In this document: positions 46,963 through 57,850 of the stretch, one piece after another | How positions within the stretch are numbered: position 1 is the stretch's first letter | How the letters are laid out: every line of letters starts with the position of its first letter | Assembly: GCF_032062135.1 (NCBI RefSeq) | Contig: NC_092862.1 | Span: 42,161,870 to 42,225,869 of the forward strand | Reading direction: 5' to 3' | Length of the DNA: 64,000 nt | From: Pyxicephalus adspersus | Lineage: Eukaryota > Chordata > Amphibia > Anura > Pyxicephalidae | Notes under the pieces: generated by a model | The model's database searches: none | Seen by the model: the letters and a program-made list of their open reading frames with translations, nothing else | Told to the model about the DNA's origin: nothing | Position numbers and translations under genes: made by a program

Positions 46963-47240
46963 CCCCCCTACACCATCAAAAATCTACCTTATCCCCTCCC
47001 CCTGGGCTTTCCATCTCGCAATGATTTGATGGGGAGTTTGAGCACTGAGAGAGGGCTGTTGGTGGAAAAGCAGGTCAGGAGTGGAAGGTCAACTTGCCAC
47101 ATCAAAGATGGCCGCTTCCACACATTTAATGCTTGTTTTATTTTTCAAAGCCAGCACCACTAGAGGGACTGACATTCAAATGCAACTAAGTGAGAATGCG
47201 TAAATAAATATTAGGTATAATGTTAGATTTCAGGTCCGCT
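46963..47240. mobile_element. TTAA-flanked unclassified element
   Basis: TTAA stands at 46959-46962 and 47241-47244. The left tip CCCCCCTACACC resembles the piggyBac-like tips seen elsewhere here; the right tip AGGTCCGCT belongs, in reverse, to an AGCGGACCT-type family (compare 54063). 278 bp, GC-richer than its flanks, with CAAAGATGGCCGCTTCC inside. The termini are not convincingly inverted copies, so the call is tentative. Confidence 0.4.
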
Positions 47241-47244
47241 TTAA

Positions 47245-47825
47245 TATTCCTATACTATAACTTCAAAACCATTCTCTATCCTCACTATCTAACTGTAAAT
47301 ACCCAATTAATGTCTGCACAAAGGCATGTTGTCTTGGTTTTTATTTTGACTATACCTGCTCCTTTAACTACCACATTCAGAAAATCTTAAGGTGCTGCCA
47401 TTTCCACCTGCACAGCATCTCAGAAATACTCTATACCCAAATAATACAAAACTGGTGCACTCTCTGTCTGCAAATCTTTGGCCATCTTGATTTGCATGCA
47501 AGGGAATGCATTAATTCTCGGAAGCAAAATATGTGTGCGCAGCCGAGTGTACACTTTCGAAAATATTGTGAACAGACGGATAAGTTTGTTTTAATGTACA
47601 AGATCATCACTACTCCGTTTTGCAATAAATACCCTGTTTGCATTTTCTTCTTTGAAGAAAACCAAAAACATCTTTTTTAAAAACTTCTTTTTCTCATTTT
47701 TTCCATTCCTTTGCATAGTCAAACATTACAGTGTTAAAGGGTTTAAAAAGTAGCAATATATAGCTACAGTAGAAAAAACCTTACAGAATAATAAACATGT
47801 ATGTGTGTCACAAAGGTAATGGACA
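47245..47825. other. Non-coding stretch
   Basis: Nothing recognised. Overlapping open frames at 47431-47680 on both strands have no signature. Confidence 0.45.
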
Positions 47826-47920
47826 CTCTGGGCCTCATTTATTAAAGCTGTCCACAATAGAATATCATGGGAGACGCTGGGTGATCCAGCAGACTGATAG
47901 AGTTGGTGTTGGAAAAAGAG
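47826..47920. mobile_element. Foldback miniature element fragment, copy 2
   Basis: GGGCCTCATTTATTAAAGCT is the tip of the family, and GCTGGGTGATCCAGCAGAC is its inner conserved word, shared with 52458-52625 and 10079-10215. Truncated after about 95 bases. Confidence 0.6.
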
Positions 47921-49036
47921 AAATGTGACATTTAGAAAGTGATTTACCTTGTAACAAATTCATGAATGCCATGGATCTAATGGATGTTTAAGTAATACTA
48001 TTCAAACTTCACAATAAACCTGACACTTCTGAGCATATTTATTAAATGTTCCCTGCTTAAAAATGTATTTATTGTGAAACAGTAAGTTAGCTTGAAACAG
48101 TAAGTGTAGGTACTGACTGAGTCTGCAGGTAAGAAACTTTAAAAAAAGATTCACAAAAGTTTCATAAAAACTTTAAACAGTAAGACATGATATCATACTG
48201 AAAAGAAGATTTATGGTTTACATGCACTTTAAGGTTTTTAAGAGTTCCAACCATACCATTTAAAATTAGAGAAGAATTCTATTGCACAATGTCATGTCCC
48301 TCTTATACATGTTGCTGTTTTTTTTTTTAGTATTTGGAAACTTTCCAGGGTGTGCCAACTTTTCAAAGCTAACAATCTTTTAGGGAAAACTAGTCTTGAA
48401 AGTTTTACTGAAATTATAATTATAAAATATGCCAGTACCTATGTCAGCATTAGAATGAAATGTGGCATAGGAACTAATCCATATAAACTGAACACAAAGA
48501 CTGGTAATGCAATGTGTGGATTTGCATTGTAGTAAAATAATTTATGCAATTATATGTGTATCTACCTCATGCACTATTTATAAAATAGAAAAGTGACCTT
48601 TGAAGAAAATCTGAGAGAAACATGTGGACTGCCATTGCTGACCTCTTCTAACTGAAATGCTTATCTAGTGGTTTCAGAACCTTTCTTTCAAAAACCAAGC
48701 ACAAGTATTCAGATCTGGTGTTTTGACTTCACTGCACATTTTCTGCAGGTCATTGACTCAACTAACATTTTAAAGTGATTCTGGGACATAGGTATAAGGG
48801 CTTATAAGTGCTGTCTGTATCTCAGCTGTGAGATTCATTCTCTCTATTTGTCCTAGGGACCATTGTCAAAACCGAAAGTTTTGGAAAACCCACATTTTGT
48901 GTTGTCATTAGAGTAATAGGTAGGAAACAATGCTCCAATGAGGACATGAACTTTGTGAACAACTCTCTTGTGATTTTCTCTCCTTTTCTTTTACTTTAGT
49001 AAATATAAGCAAATCTAAGTGCAAAAGCAATATTAT
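47921..49036. other. AT-rich non-coding stretch
   Basis: No gene or element recognised. TGAAACAGTAAGT is duplicated at 48075-48110. Confidence 0.5.
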
Positions 49037-49072
49037 TGTGTGTGTGTGTGTGTGTTTAGGGGGGGGGGGGGG
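49037..49072. repeat. (TG)n microsatellite plus G-run
   Basis: About 18 bases of TG repeat, TTTA, then 14 consecutive G (49059-49072). Confidence 0.95.
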
Positions 49073-51744
49073 TTAACCATTTCTATTCTATACAAAGCTA
49101 AAAAAATGTATATGGACATGCTCTTTACCTTGCAGTACAGTGACAACATAGTGCCTCCTTTGCACTGTAATCTAAAGCAGTGTTATCATCCCCGGTAAAT
49201 TCTCTTATGTGGACTACAGAACACCTTTACCATCTGTTATGGACATGAGGAACTACTTTATATCTCTAGATCTACTAATCTTTTTGATATGTGTTGTGGT
49301 GACCTTTGCTAAAATTTTAAAATAAATTCTCAGTTTCTTTATTTTCTCTATTAAAATCATAAAAGGACTTATGAGAAGTAGAAGGAAAGGATTAAGTGGA
49401 AGATGGGAGGAAAATGGTGCCTATGGTTTTAGCTGGCATGTTTTTTGCAACCGTGTATACTGATACAACTTAAGAGATAAGAGCTGATTCCTGATAGATG
49501 AACAAGGTAGTAACCAAATGCAGGCATTGATGGACATGACTTAGGCTCCAAACATGTTTCAAAGGCAACTGAACTGTCTTCTGGCAACACAGCAAAGAAA
49601 CTTCAGACCAGGGATGTTGAGTCACTCTTTTACTATACATTACAGTTAAAGGATATAAGGGATATTTGTTACACAAAATATAGAAATCCATCCCAGAATA
49701 ATATTACATTTTTAGAGATTAAGGTGAGCTGAAATGTGAAAGGGATTTTGTAATAGCTTGTGTAATAAACTCATGGGAGTAAATGTGGATTGTTTTTACT
49801 CCTTTTAAATCAGTTAAAATGTTATTTCCTTTATTTACTCTAATTAAAAATGTATTTACGAGACATAAAAACATTTAAGATTTACACATCCAAAAAGTAT
49901 ACCATACATGTTAAGACACTCCATATATTATCAAGTTGTATAAGTACACTATGCAAAAGTTTAGTACCAACAGCATAAGTAGCAAAACTTTAAAAAAAAA
50001 TCTTATTATTGCATGGTAGGGGGATCAATATTCAACACGTTTTGCAGTGGTGTGGAACTGCCTTGTAAGGATAAATGTTACATCTATAATAATAAAACCA
50101 AAAAATGTTCCTAAAAATATATGTCAGTGGTCAGGTTGTGTAAGAGAGTGGCAGGTTGGTAGGCAAGAAAGTAGTATTTCACTAAGTAGATGTTAAGGCT
50201 GGAATTTGTTGGAAAGAAAATTGCAGCATAAGAGTGCTGAATAACATCAACAGAGTTACAAAAGATCAGATTAATGGTTCAGCCAATTTTACCTACCAAG
50301 TGTTCTCAATCACATCCTAAAGGCAACAGCAATCAATCAGCACTGATGGTAACAAAGTCAGATGGTGATGATGATTAAGGCTAGGCAGGTGATGTTCTCA
50401 AAATTGTTTATACTGTTAGAAATGTTCATGAAAATGAGGCCAATTTTTGACAATTCACCAATTAGAATTGCTGACTTTGTAAGCAGCGGGAAGCGCTATA
50501 AATTAAAGTAAGTTTGTTTTGTTTGTGCAAATACCCAGTATTTAAATTCTCACTGCCTGTGCTAATGTTTGATACTTCAGAACTTTTCTGAGACCTAAAG
50601 TTGTTTCAAGGGTTCCTCAAGCATAAAAAGTTTGAGATTACTGCATGTGCAAAACTTTTATATATATATTCACCTAAATATATTATAGTCTTGTTTTATC
50701 TGTCCTGATATTTTAAATCACGGTTACCCATTTTATGACTTTTAAATCCCTTCTAATCAAAAATGGTTTATATTGTTTATGTAATTCTTAAAATATAGAT
50801 AATAAAATGTTTAAAAAAGGCACCTATTACTTTACTTGTTATTTTTGATTTCATTGAATTGACACTGGTACCCTCTGTGCACATAAACGTTTTTTGCTTT
50901 CTGAACCTTGCTATATTTTGGTGGATTTGTTCTCACCTCAATATGTATCTGCTATACCAATTTGTTTACTATTTTTATTTTCCAACATACATTCTTTTCT
51001 TTTTAATACTGTTGCGTCCCTGGGCTCTAACAGTAAGGTAGCTTAGCAACTGAGTTCTCATATGACATATTGTTTTTTCTGATTTACACTTAAGTGTTAG
51101 GTCTAAAAACATATTTAAAGTTTATTTTTTACCATTCTTGCTTTCTTGTTTTTTTTATTTCAGATATTGTGACGAACGCCCTCTCAGTCTGCACCCCTGC
51201 TTAGAGGCACCGTGACCCTTGGCAACCACAGGTATGTTTCCACTTCTCTCAGTAATCACAACGTTTATAGTAGTGTCTTCAGGTTAGCAAGTTACACTAT
51301 TGTTACATAGACCATTCCGAGATTCAGCTTACACTTTTTTATAATGTTTAATAAGTTAAAAACATACAAAAACTGTGCAAAAACAATTACAGAAAAATAG
51401 GGACTAATCAAATAATATTAACAGAACTATAGCAACAGCATAAAATAAAAAGGGAAAACTGTGAAATAATTCTTAGGTAGAGCTGGTTTTTTGCCTTGGT
51501 CCAGGTTGCTGTATAAAGTCCAAGTTATTTGCCAGAGTGACTGGGCTCCCTCCAGTGCTCAATTGAATCAGGGGCAATGTGTCAGTGCTGTTGTCCTTAT
51601 CAACAAGATGGTATAAATTAGAGCTTCCTCTGCTAGACTTACATGGCTTTTTCCATGCCAACAACAGAGGTAAAGAAATACCTGATAAGGAGAAATATAT
51701 GACCGTAGTCTGCTAGAGACAATTTCCAGACAAGGGCATTTTAA
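49073..51744. other. Long non-coding stretch
   Basis: Nearly 2.7 kb without gene signatures. 50585-50645 (TTTCAAGGGTTCCTCAAGCA ... GTTTGAGATTACTG) looks like a worn hAT-type end. A very weak relative of the module at 2640 may be at 50035-50070. Nothing else recognised. Confidence 0.45.
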
Positions 51745-52075
51745 AAGAATACAAATTTAATATTACTACACAATATTTATATAGTGCCAACATATTATGC
51801 AGCGTTGCACAAGTCCATTTCATTAGCTGTGCCTCAAAGGAGCTCACAATCTAACCTCCCTACCATAGTCATATGTCTTTAACACAGTCTAAGGTCAATT
51901 TTTTGGGGAAGCCATTTAACCTAACTGCATGTTTGTGGAGTGTGGGAGGAAACCCACGCAAACACAGAGAGAGCCTGCAAACTCCATGCAGATAGTGTCC
52001 TGGCCAAGATTCAAACCTGGGACCTAGCACTGCAAGGGCCAGAGTGCTGACCACTGAGCCACCATTCCCATAAAT
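51745..52075 (-). mobile_element. tRNA-derived SINE
   Basis: On the minus strand the head near 52070 reads GGTGGCTCAGTGGTCAG, containing a good polymerase III A box (TGGCTCAGTGG). About 40 bases later CCCAGGTTTGAATCTTGGCC contains a B box (GGTTTGAATC, one change from GGTTCGAATC). The body includes AACTGCATG...TTAGGTTAAATGGCTTCCCC-type sequence and TTAGATTGTGAGCTCCTTTG (51836-51860 region). The tail is CTGCATAATATGTTGGC and ACTATATAAATATTGTG near 51770-51800. This is a SINE copy, about 325 bp, not a functional tRNA gene: no cloverleaf 3' half is present. Confidence 0.85.
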
Positions 52076-52457
52076 AAATATTTTCCACAATATCACAGAT
52101 ATGTGCTTAGATCTTTCAGGATGTCCTCACAATTAAAACTAGACAATTAATATTGGTTAAAAAATTTTGAGTAGGAATATTTAAGAGGGGGTTAAATGAT
52201 ATCCTTGTAAGCCAGAAGTAGTGATTGTCAATGGAACTTAATATTTTTTAATGGGAGCAAATGCAGTGTATATATTGAAATTAAATGCAATTAACTTTTT
52301 ATGCCAGCTAAGCCAAAAATCGAACAAGACAAACTCTGAAAGCAATGCTTTGATTGGTGTAAATGGTATGTTTTACAATCTAAAAATAAACTTTACACAA
52401 TAAAAAACCAATTGTGCTTGGCTGCAACTGTACATCCTTTCCTTTTAAATTATTCAA
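52076..52457. other. Non-coding stretch
   Basis: AT-rich, nothing recognised. Confidence 0.5.
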
Positions 52458-52625
52458 CCTGACTAATTAAAGCTCACCAAGACAGGAGAGGATACACGTT
52501 CATCATAGAAGCTGGGTGATCCAGCAAACCTGGAATGGATCTGGACCAGGATTGAAAACATTTGTTAACCAATAGCAAATGACTTTTAGGAAATCCATTT
52601 TAGGTTTGCTAAATTACCCAGGATT
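52458..52625. mobile_element. Foldback miniature element, copy 3
   Basis: The most complete copy. First half: TAATTAAAGCTCACCAAGAC, AGGAGAGGATACACG, GAAGCTGGGTGATCCAGCAA, ACCTGGAATGGATC. Second half from about 52580: GGAAATCCATTTTAGGTTTG and CTAAATTACCCAGG, a worn reverse complement of the first. The halves meet around AGCAAATGACTTTTAGG. Confidence 0.75.
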
Positions 52626-54062
52626 ACTGAAATAAAATCAAAAAGATGCTACCAAGGTTTAGCCCAAAACAAGAAAGTAAAAGCTAGATGAATCATTTTT
52701 CACATTGACTAAGGGTAGACTTAATCTCTAATTCTCAAGTGGTGGAAGGCTTTCATCAATGTACAGGGCCTAGTTGAGCCAGATCTTTTTTAGAGTTTTT
52801 GATGTTGGGGAGAGATTTAAACTGAAGGCTGTTTTTAGGTTGAAACTTTCGAGATAAAACTGAAAAAGTCAACAGACAAAACCTAAAATGTGTTATTGTT
52901 TTAAATGCTAGTAACAAAAATAAAATGTAAGATATTACTAAAGAAAAGCATTGACAACTAGGATCAGCAGATTTAAGAAGTTTATTTTCACAACATTTTG
53001 GGGATACTGCAAAATTGCAATCCTAAAAATGCAATAACTGGCAAAGGGCTGTGCAGTATATGACTGCTATCTGAGTTAATTTTAAAGCCCTTGTACATAA
53101 AATTGTTACCACAATAGATGGAGAGGGGATTTAGATGTCAGGAAGACCTGTGGGAATATTTCCTACCAAACATTTAAAAATGTATATAGTCTTTCCAAAC
53201 ATAAAAATTATATATATAAAAATTATATATATAATATAGTCAGGAAAACTTGTTTTTAAAGATGAATACCAACCTTTTGAGTTATTGGCAAAGTCACTAA
53301 ACATAGTATTGTCACTAATATTGCTGTGGGGGTGAGGTGGTGTCAGAGTGACCAGTGAGAACGTGTCCCAAAAAAACCAGAAACTAAGTGTGAAATTTTA
53401 CTACATTTTTCTTTACTATGTTTTTTTACTACATAAATAAAACATAATGTATGGGCAAGGATAAGGCATTTTAGAGCTGATTGGGTTAACACAAAGACTT
53501 AGCTCATTAGCATGCTAATACAGCCTTTTTTTTTTTTTAGTCTTGAGTCAATTGACAAAATTCCTTTATATTATATTTATTCATTCACAAAACTTCCCAG
53601 AAAAACGTGTTGCTTTTTTTGTATTGCATATTATGGGAACACTTGTTGGCTACAAATCATTCCATTACCATGCTCGTAATTCCTTAGAGTTGTACATATT
53701 TGTTTTATTTTATTAAAAAATAAAAAAATAAAACTATATATACAAATGATGTGGGGTCAACCATTTTGGCCAGGAAAGGAGGGAGGTACAAGTATTGTTA
53801 TTGTTAGGGGCTGCAATTACCTCAACAAAACAGCAAGGGGATGCTTAAAAACATTAAAAAAATACGGCTAATCTATGTGTATTACTGACTTGCAATGCTT
53901 TGTGCTTCAGTGTGTGCCAAGTAAAGGCAGCTAAATTAGTAGTTGGCTTGGGCTGGCTTTTTCATGTCAGAGCCTTCAGCAAGGACAACAGTGATCAGCA
54001 CAACAGTAACAACCAGAATTTTACTCCTACCCTGGAGACTAACAGTCAGAAGCAGCAATGCC
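52626..54062. other. AT-rich non-coding stretch
   Basis: Includes a 15-base AT-rich tandem (AAAAATTATATATAT type) at 53202-53234 and a T-run at 53527-53539. Open frames here are without signatures. Confidence 0.5.
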
Positions 54063-54600
54063 TTAAAGCAGAATTATACAGATTTATAGCAGAAAAATAA
54101 AAAGCACACTACTTACGTTTACTTCTGCAGAGCCCCCAATCCCTCCACACGTTGCCTTGATTTTGTCTAGCACCATCCTGTAATCCTCTTTTGACCCGGT
54201 GTGGAGTAAGTCCCATCATCTTCTTTTTCCTTTTTCTGGCTATCTGCCTTGATCTCGCACTCCACAGGTGCCGGATCAGGCGATGTAGCTTGATAAAACT
54301 AAAAAAACGTTCTGAGATCACTGGAGATGTGTGAAATTCTGCACTTTTTATTCATGCCTGGAGAAGCCCCTTCTTCGCATGCCTGATATCGGGTATGCAC
54401 AGAAGGAGCATCTTGGAGCCTCCTGGTGTACATACGTCCTGTATCCTAGGAGGCTGGGCGCTCCCATTCAGTCTTTACCTACGTGTCGATAAAGACAGAA
54501 GAAAAAAGGGATCCCCCCCCCTTTTTAAAAAAAAATGTGGAAAAAGAAAAAATAAGATAATTTTTACTTTTTATTAAAAAATTTTTTTTAACCTTTTCTG
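54063..54600. repeat. Dispersed repeat starting TTAAAGCAGAATTA
   Basis: Starts TTAAAGCAGAATTATACAG and goes through CACACTACTTACGTTTACTT, TTCTGCAGAGCCCCCAATCC, CACCATCCTGTAATCCTCTT and, further on, GGAGCATCTTGGAGCCTCCT and CCTAGGAGGCTGGGCGC, ending in a run of C and A. I recall this order of words from frog genomes as a common unclassified repeat. A fragment is at 28777-28900. A 70-codon basic open frame on the minus strand (54109-54321) is part of it and is not supported as a gene. Confidence 0.5.
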
Positions 54601-57020
54601 TAAAGTAAAAAAAATTGTGATGGGTCCACCTAAATCTTGCAGCACATAGGATACAAAGAGGTGCTTTGGCATACTTACACGTAAAGTAATATACTACTAT
54701 TTTTCAGGAGAAAATTCAGATAAAATATATATTTTAGGAGTATTGCTTAAGCACAACTGGTGTGTATGTTAAGGAATTGTTCAATTTAATTTTTGATTAA
54801 GTAGGGAAAAATTAGAGCCTCTGTCAAGTTTTTATGTCTACGTCCCTGCTGGAGATGTTTACCCCCTTTACTTTTCTTAGTAACCAATTCAATAGGACAC
54901 AAAGCTAAGGGAAATCCAACATTTTAACTTGTCATCAGAGTGATGTGTGAAGGAAAAACCAAACGGAACTCCTGTTTAGGGGCAACTCCCTGGACTGAAT
55001 GTTTTTTTTTATTTTGGAGAGATATCTTCTTGTTTACTGTTGTTTAAGACGGAAAGGGAAAGGTAATCAGAGAGTATACATATCAAAATATAATCTGATA
55101 GGGGGTTTAACCCTTCTGTCCTCTGTACAAACTGAAAAATGGAGTAACATTTGGTTCTGCAAAATGTTATCGTTACCAATACCACTTCTCCTGTCCTGCG
55201 TGTGCTTGACACAGATCAGTTAGCAATAAGTAGGACAGAGCTCAGCTTCTTCAAAATGGGAGAAAGGTTGACCATAAAAAGTAAGATGTTATAAATAATA
55301 AAATGAAATGCCACCAAATTATTAAATACCTTTTATTAAAGGTAAACTTATCCAAGCTAACATATCACTACCAAATGTTAAACACACAACTATATGTATG
55401 ATACAACACCACTAACCATTACACCAGAGGAAACCACTGTGAAAAATAAGAACACAGATATTTATCTATTAGGATACAAGTTTCAGGCAGAAGAAGTGGG
55501 TCTTTGTGCATGCAGCCTGCACTAACACACATGACACTGAGACTAGATGACTGAAAGAAATATGGGGAATTCTCTTTTAGACAGTTGCCCCCAGACAGAT
55601 GTCCCCCACACTCATTTGCTTTCTTGGTAACAGTGATCACCAAAAAAAGTAGGGTGAGGGGTGTATGCTTGGTTTAAAAAGAAGAAAATTCCTTTTTATA
55701 TTTACAGTATAAAACTATACAATGTACAAAACCTATTTTTGTGAAAAAATACAAGTGTCTTTAATGTGTTCTTTGATGTGCTTTGATTTTATCCTCAATA
55801 CCCCAACAGTTTATTGGGAACACACTGAAATTAACAAAAGCATTCTCAAGTGACCAAACATGCATTCCATATTGGAGAAAGTTCAAAGTTAAAGTTCAAA
55901 TGTTCACAGTTGGCCTAAAATGCTCACATTAGGCATTTGAGGTAGGCTATCACACAGTGTTAGCTAAATCTGCTAAAAAAAAAAAAAAATCAGCGAACTA
56001 GAAAAGACAGGGTATGATTTTTTTTAAACATATTATATTATTTTTTTGTCAGTCATTGCTGTGCCTGGAATAGCTCTGCTGCTGCATTTGAACTTGCACT
56101 ATTTTTGTCATGTAATATTATGAGCTTCAAAGGAAATTATAAATTACTTTTTTCTTCTCCTCTCCACTCACAGAGAACATTTCCCCTTTTATGACTGCAA
56201 ATACACTGGCATACAGTAAAATTATTCAAAAATCTTTTTTTTTTCTTTTGCATGTCTTGTCAGAATTTGTAAAAGTTATAATAAGGCTGACAAAAATCAG
56301 TTTTAATTCCAGGTATCATGGTTTTTAATTACATATTCTCTTTTAATTAAAAATATTGTTAGCATCTGCTTTGCATGTACTGACATAAAAGTCTTTGAAA
56401 ATTCACTTTTATGGCTTTTCTGCTTTTCTATTTCACTTTCTTTGTTCAACCTCTTTCAAAAGTCTTTCTAAAAGTACATTCATTAAAGAAGCAGATAAAT
56501 ATGGTTCAATTAACTAACCAATTAGGCATTTTTTTTCCAACCCATACTGTTATGAAGCGAAATTAATTGTATGCATGCAGAGATTTGCTATACAAATATT
56601 TAATTCAGGCTAGCATAAGTTTTAAGACATGTTGTTTTATAGCCTTGGAAGACTTAATGCTTAGCATCAGTTTATTCCACTACAAAGTATCTTTATTTCC
56701 TTCATTCAAAGCATTAAAAAAAGTATTTGTTTTTATCTATAAACTGTCAAGTGAGTTTATGTGTAAATGAAAATAACTTAATTGACCACCATAAATTAAA
56801 TGAAGACACCCAGAGGTGCCTTTGTAGCTTTGAAGTACACCTTGGGTGTTCTAAAACATGGATCACCAGAAAAACATATTCCTAAGGACATTTTTTAAAG
56901 GGGGTACACATGCTTGCTGCCCCATTTCTAATCCAGGATCGTCCAAGGCTAATAAACGAATGGTTTTAAAAAAATAGGGTATTGTAAAAATGTTTGTATT
57001 TTCACTTGTTAAATGCTTTT
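54601..57020. other. Long AT-rich non-coding stretch
   Basis: About 2.4 kb without a supported gene or element. An A-run at 55975-55989 and several T-runs are the only simple features. Confidence 0.5.
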
Positions 57021-57024
57021 ATAG

Positions 57025-57245
57025 GTCCCTCTGATACCCCTTCCTCAGCATGTTTGGTGACAATACTATGTCCAGGGGCTTTGCACCTAATAATAAAAGT
57101 CTGTAGCCAGCAATTACCTAATATTAAAAAAAATTCTATTACCACCTATGTTTTAACATCACATGCTTTTTTTGGGGGGGTCTTTTGTCCCACGGGTCCT
57201 CCAGACATCCCCAGCAATTATGGTGACCATGTAACCCTAAAAACT
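57025..57245. repeat. Dispersed repeat family X, copy 2
   Basis: Second copy of the repeat at 17886-18110, with the same order of words (GGTGACAATACTATG, AGGGGCTTT, TGTAGCCAGCA, CATGCTTTTTT, GGTCCTCCAGACATCCCCAG). Identity looks moderate, suggesting an old family. Confidence 0.6.
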
Positions 57246-57565
57246 ACAAAATTCTTATTTCCCTTTTGACTACAATGTAAATAGTCACCTGAGAGAGAGA
57301 AAATGCCTTTAGAACAAATCGTAGCCATTTTGAATAATAGTTAAAAAAATTTTGGTTAATAGTTAAACATTTTTGCAATTTTGAAAGAATAAGCAAAGGA
57401 AACTGGAACAATGGGGAAAATTAACCTAATAGAGAAAACAAATAAAATTAGCATACATAGGGTCAACTTCACCAACAATAAATTTCTAACTACACTCAAT
57501 TCTTTGGTCAAAAGATCAAGTGGCTTCAGCAATGAAAATTGAGACAATTGATATCACCTAACTAC
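57246..57565. other. Non-coding stretch
   Basis: AT-rich, nothing recognised. Confidence 0.5.
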
Positions 57566-57850
57566 TAGAGATGAGCAAGAATGCCTCTGGCATTCTCGCA
57601 ATAATTTCCTTGAACTTCCAATATGTCCACGAAATTTCGGCGAACCGACTTTGTGAACCCATCGGAAGTTCCAGGAAATCAGTACAGGAGGATTTCCAAG
57701 GAGGAATTCATTCATGCAGCCCTGGAAATCCTGTGTGCTATCACCGGCACTAGAGGTTAAATGGGGACAACTCTCACCATTCAAAAACTCTGGTGCTATC
57801 TGATTGGCTGAGGAAAGTAAAATCCTGATGACGCTGGAGCATTCTCGCGT
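57566..57850. mobile_element. CACTAGAGGT-type element, partial copy
   Basis: Starts AGAGATGAGCAAGAATGCCT and contains the small palindrome GAATGCCTCTGGCATTC, then AATTTCGGCGAACC, CCATCGGAAGTTCC, GGCACTAGAGGTTAAATGGG and CTGATTGGCTGAGGAAAG. These are the words of 61958-62329 and 43493-44640. The right terminus is missing, so it is truncated on that side. Confidence 0.7.

Noticed and set aside
51990..52075. tRNA gene on the minus strand
   Set aside because: A and B boxes are present, but there is no cloverleaf 3' half or CCA-end region, and the sequence continues into a SINE body.
54109..54321. Basic 70-codon minus-strand open frame as a nuclear protein
   Set aside because: It is part of a dispersed repeat whose relative occurs at 28777, so it is unlikely to be a gene.
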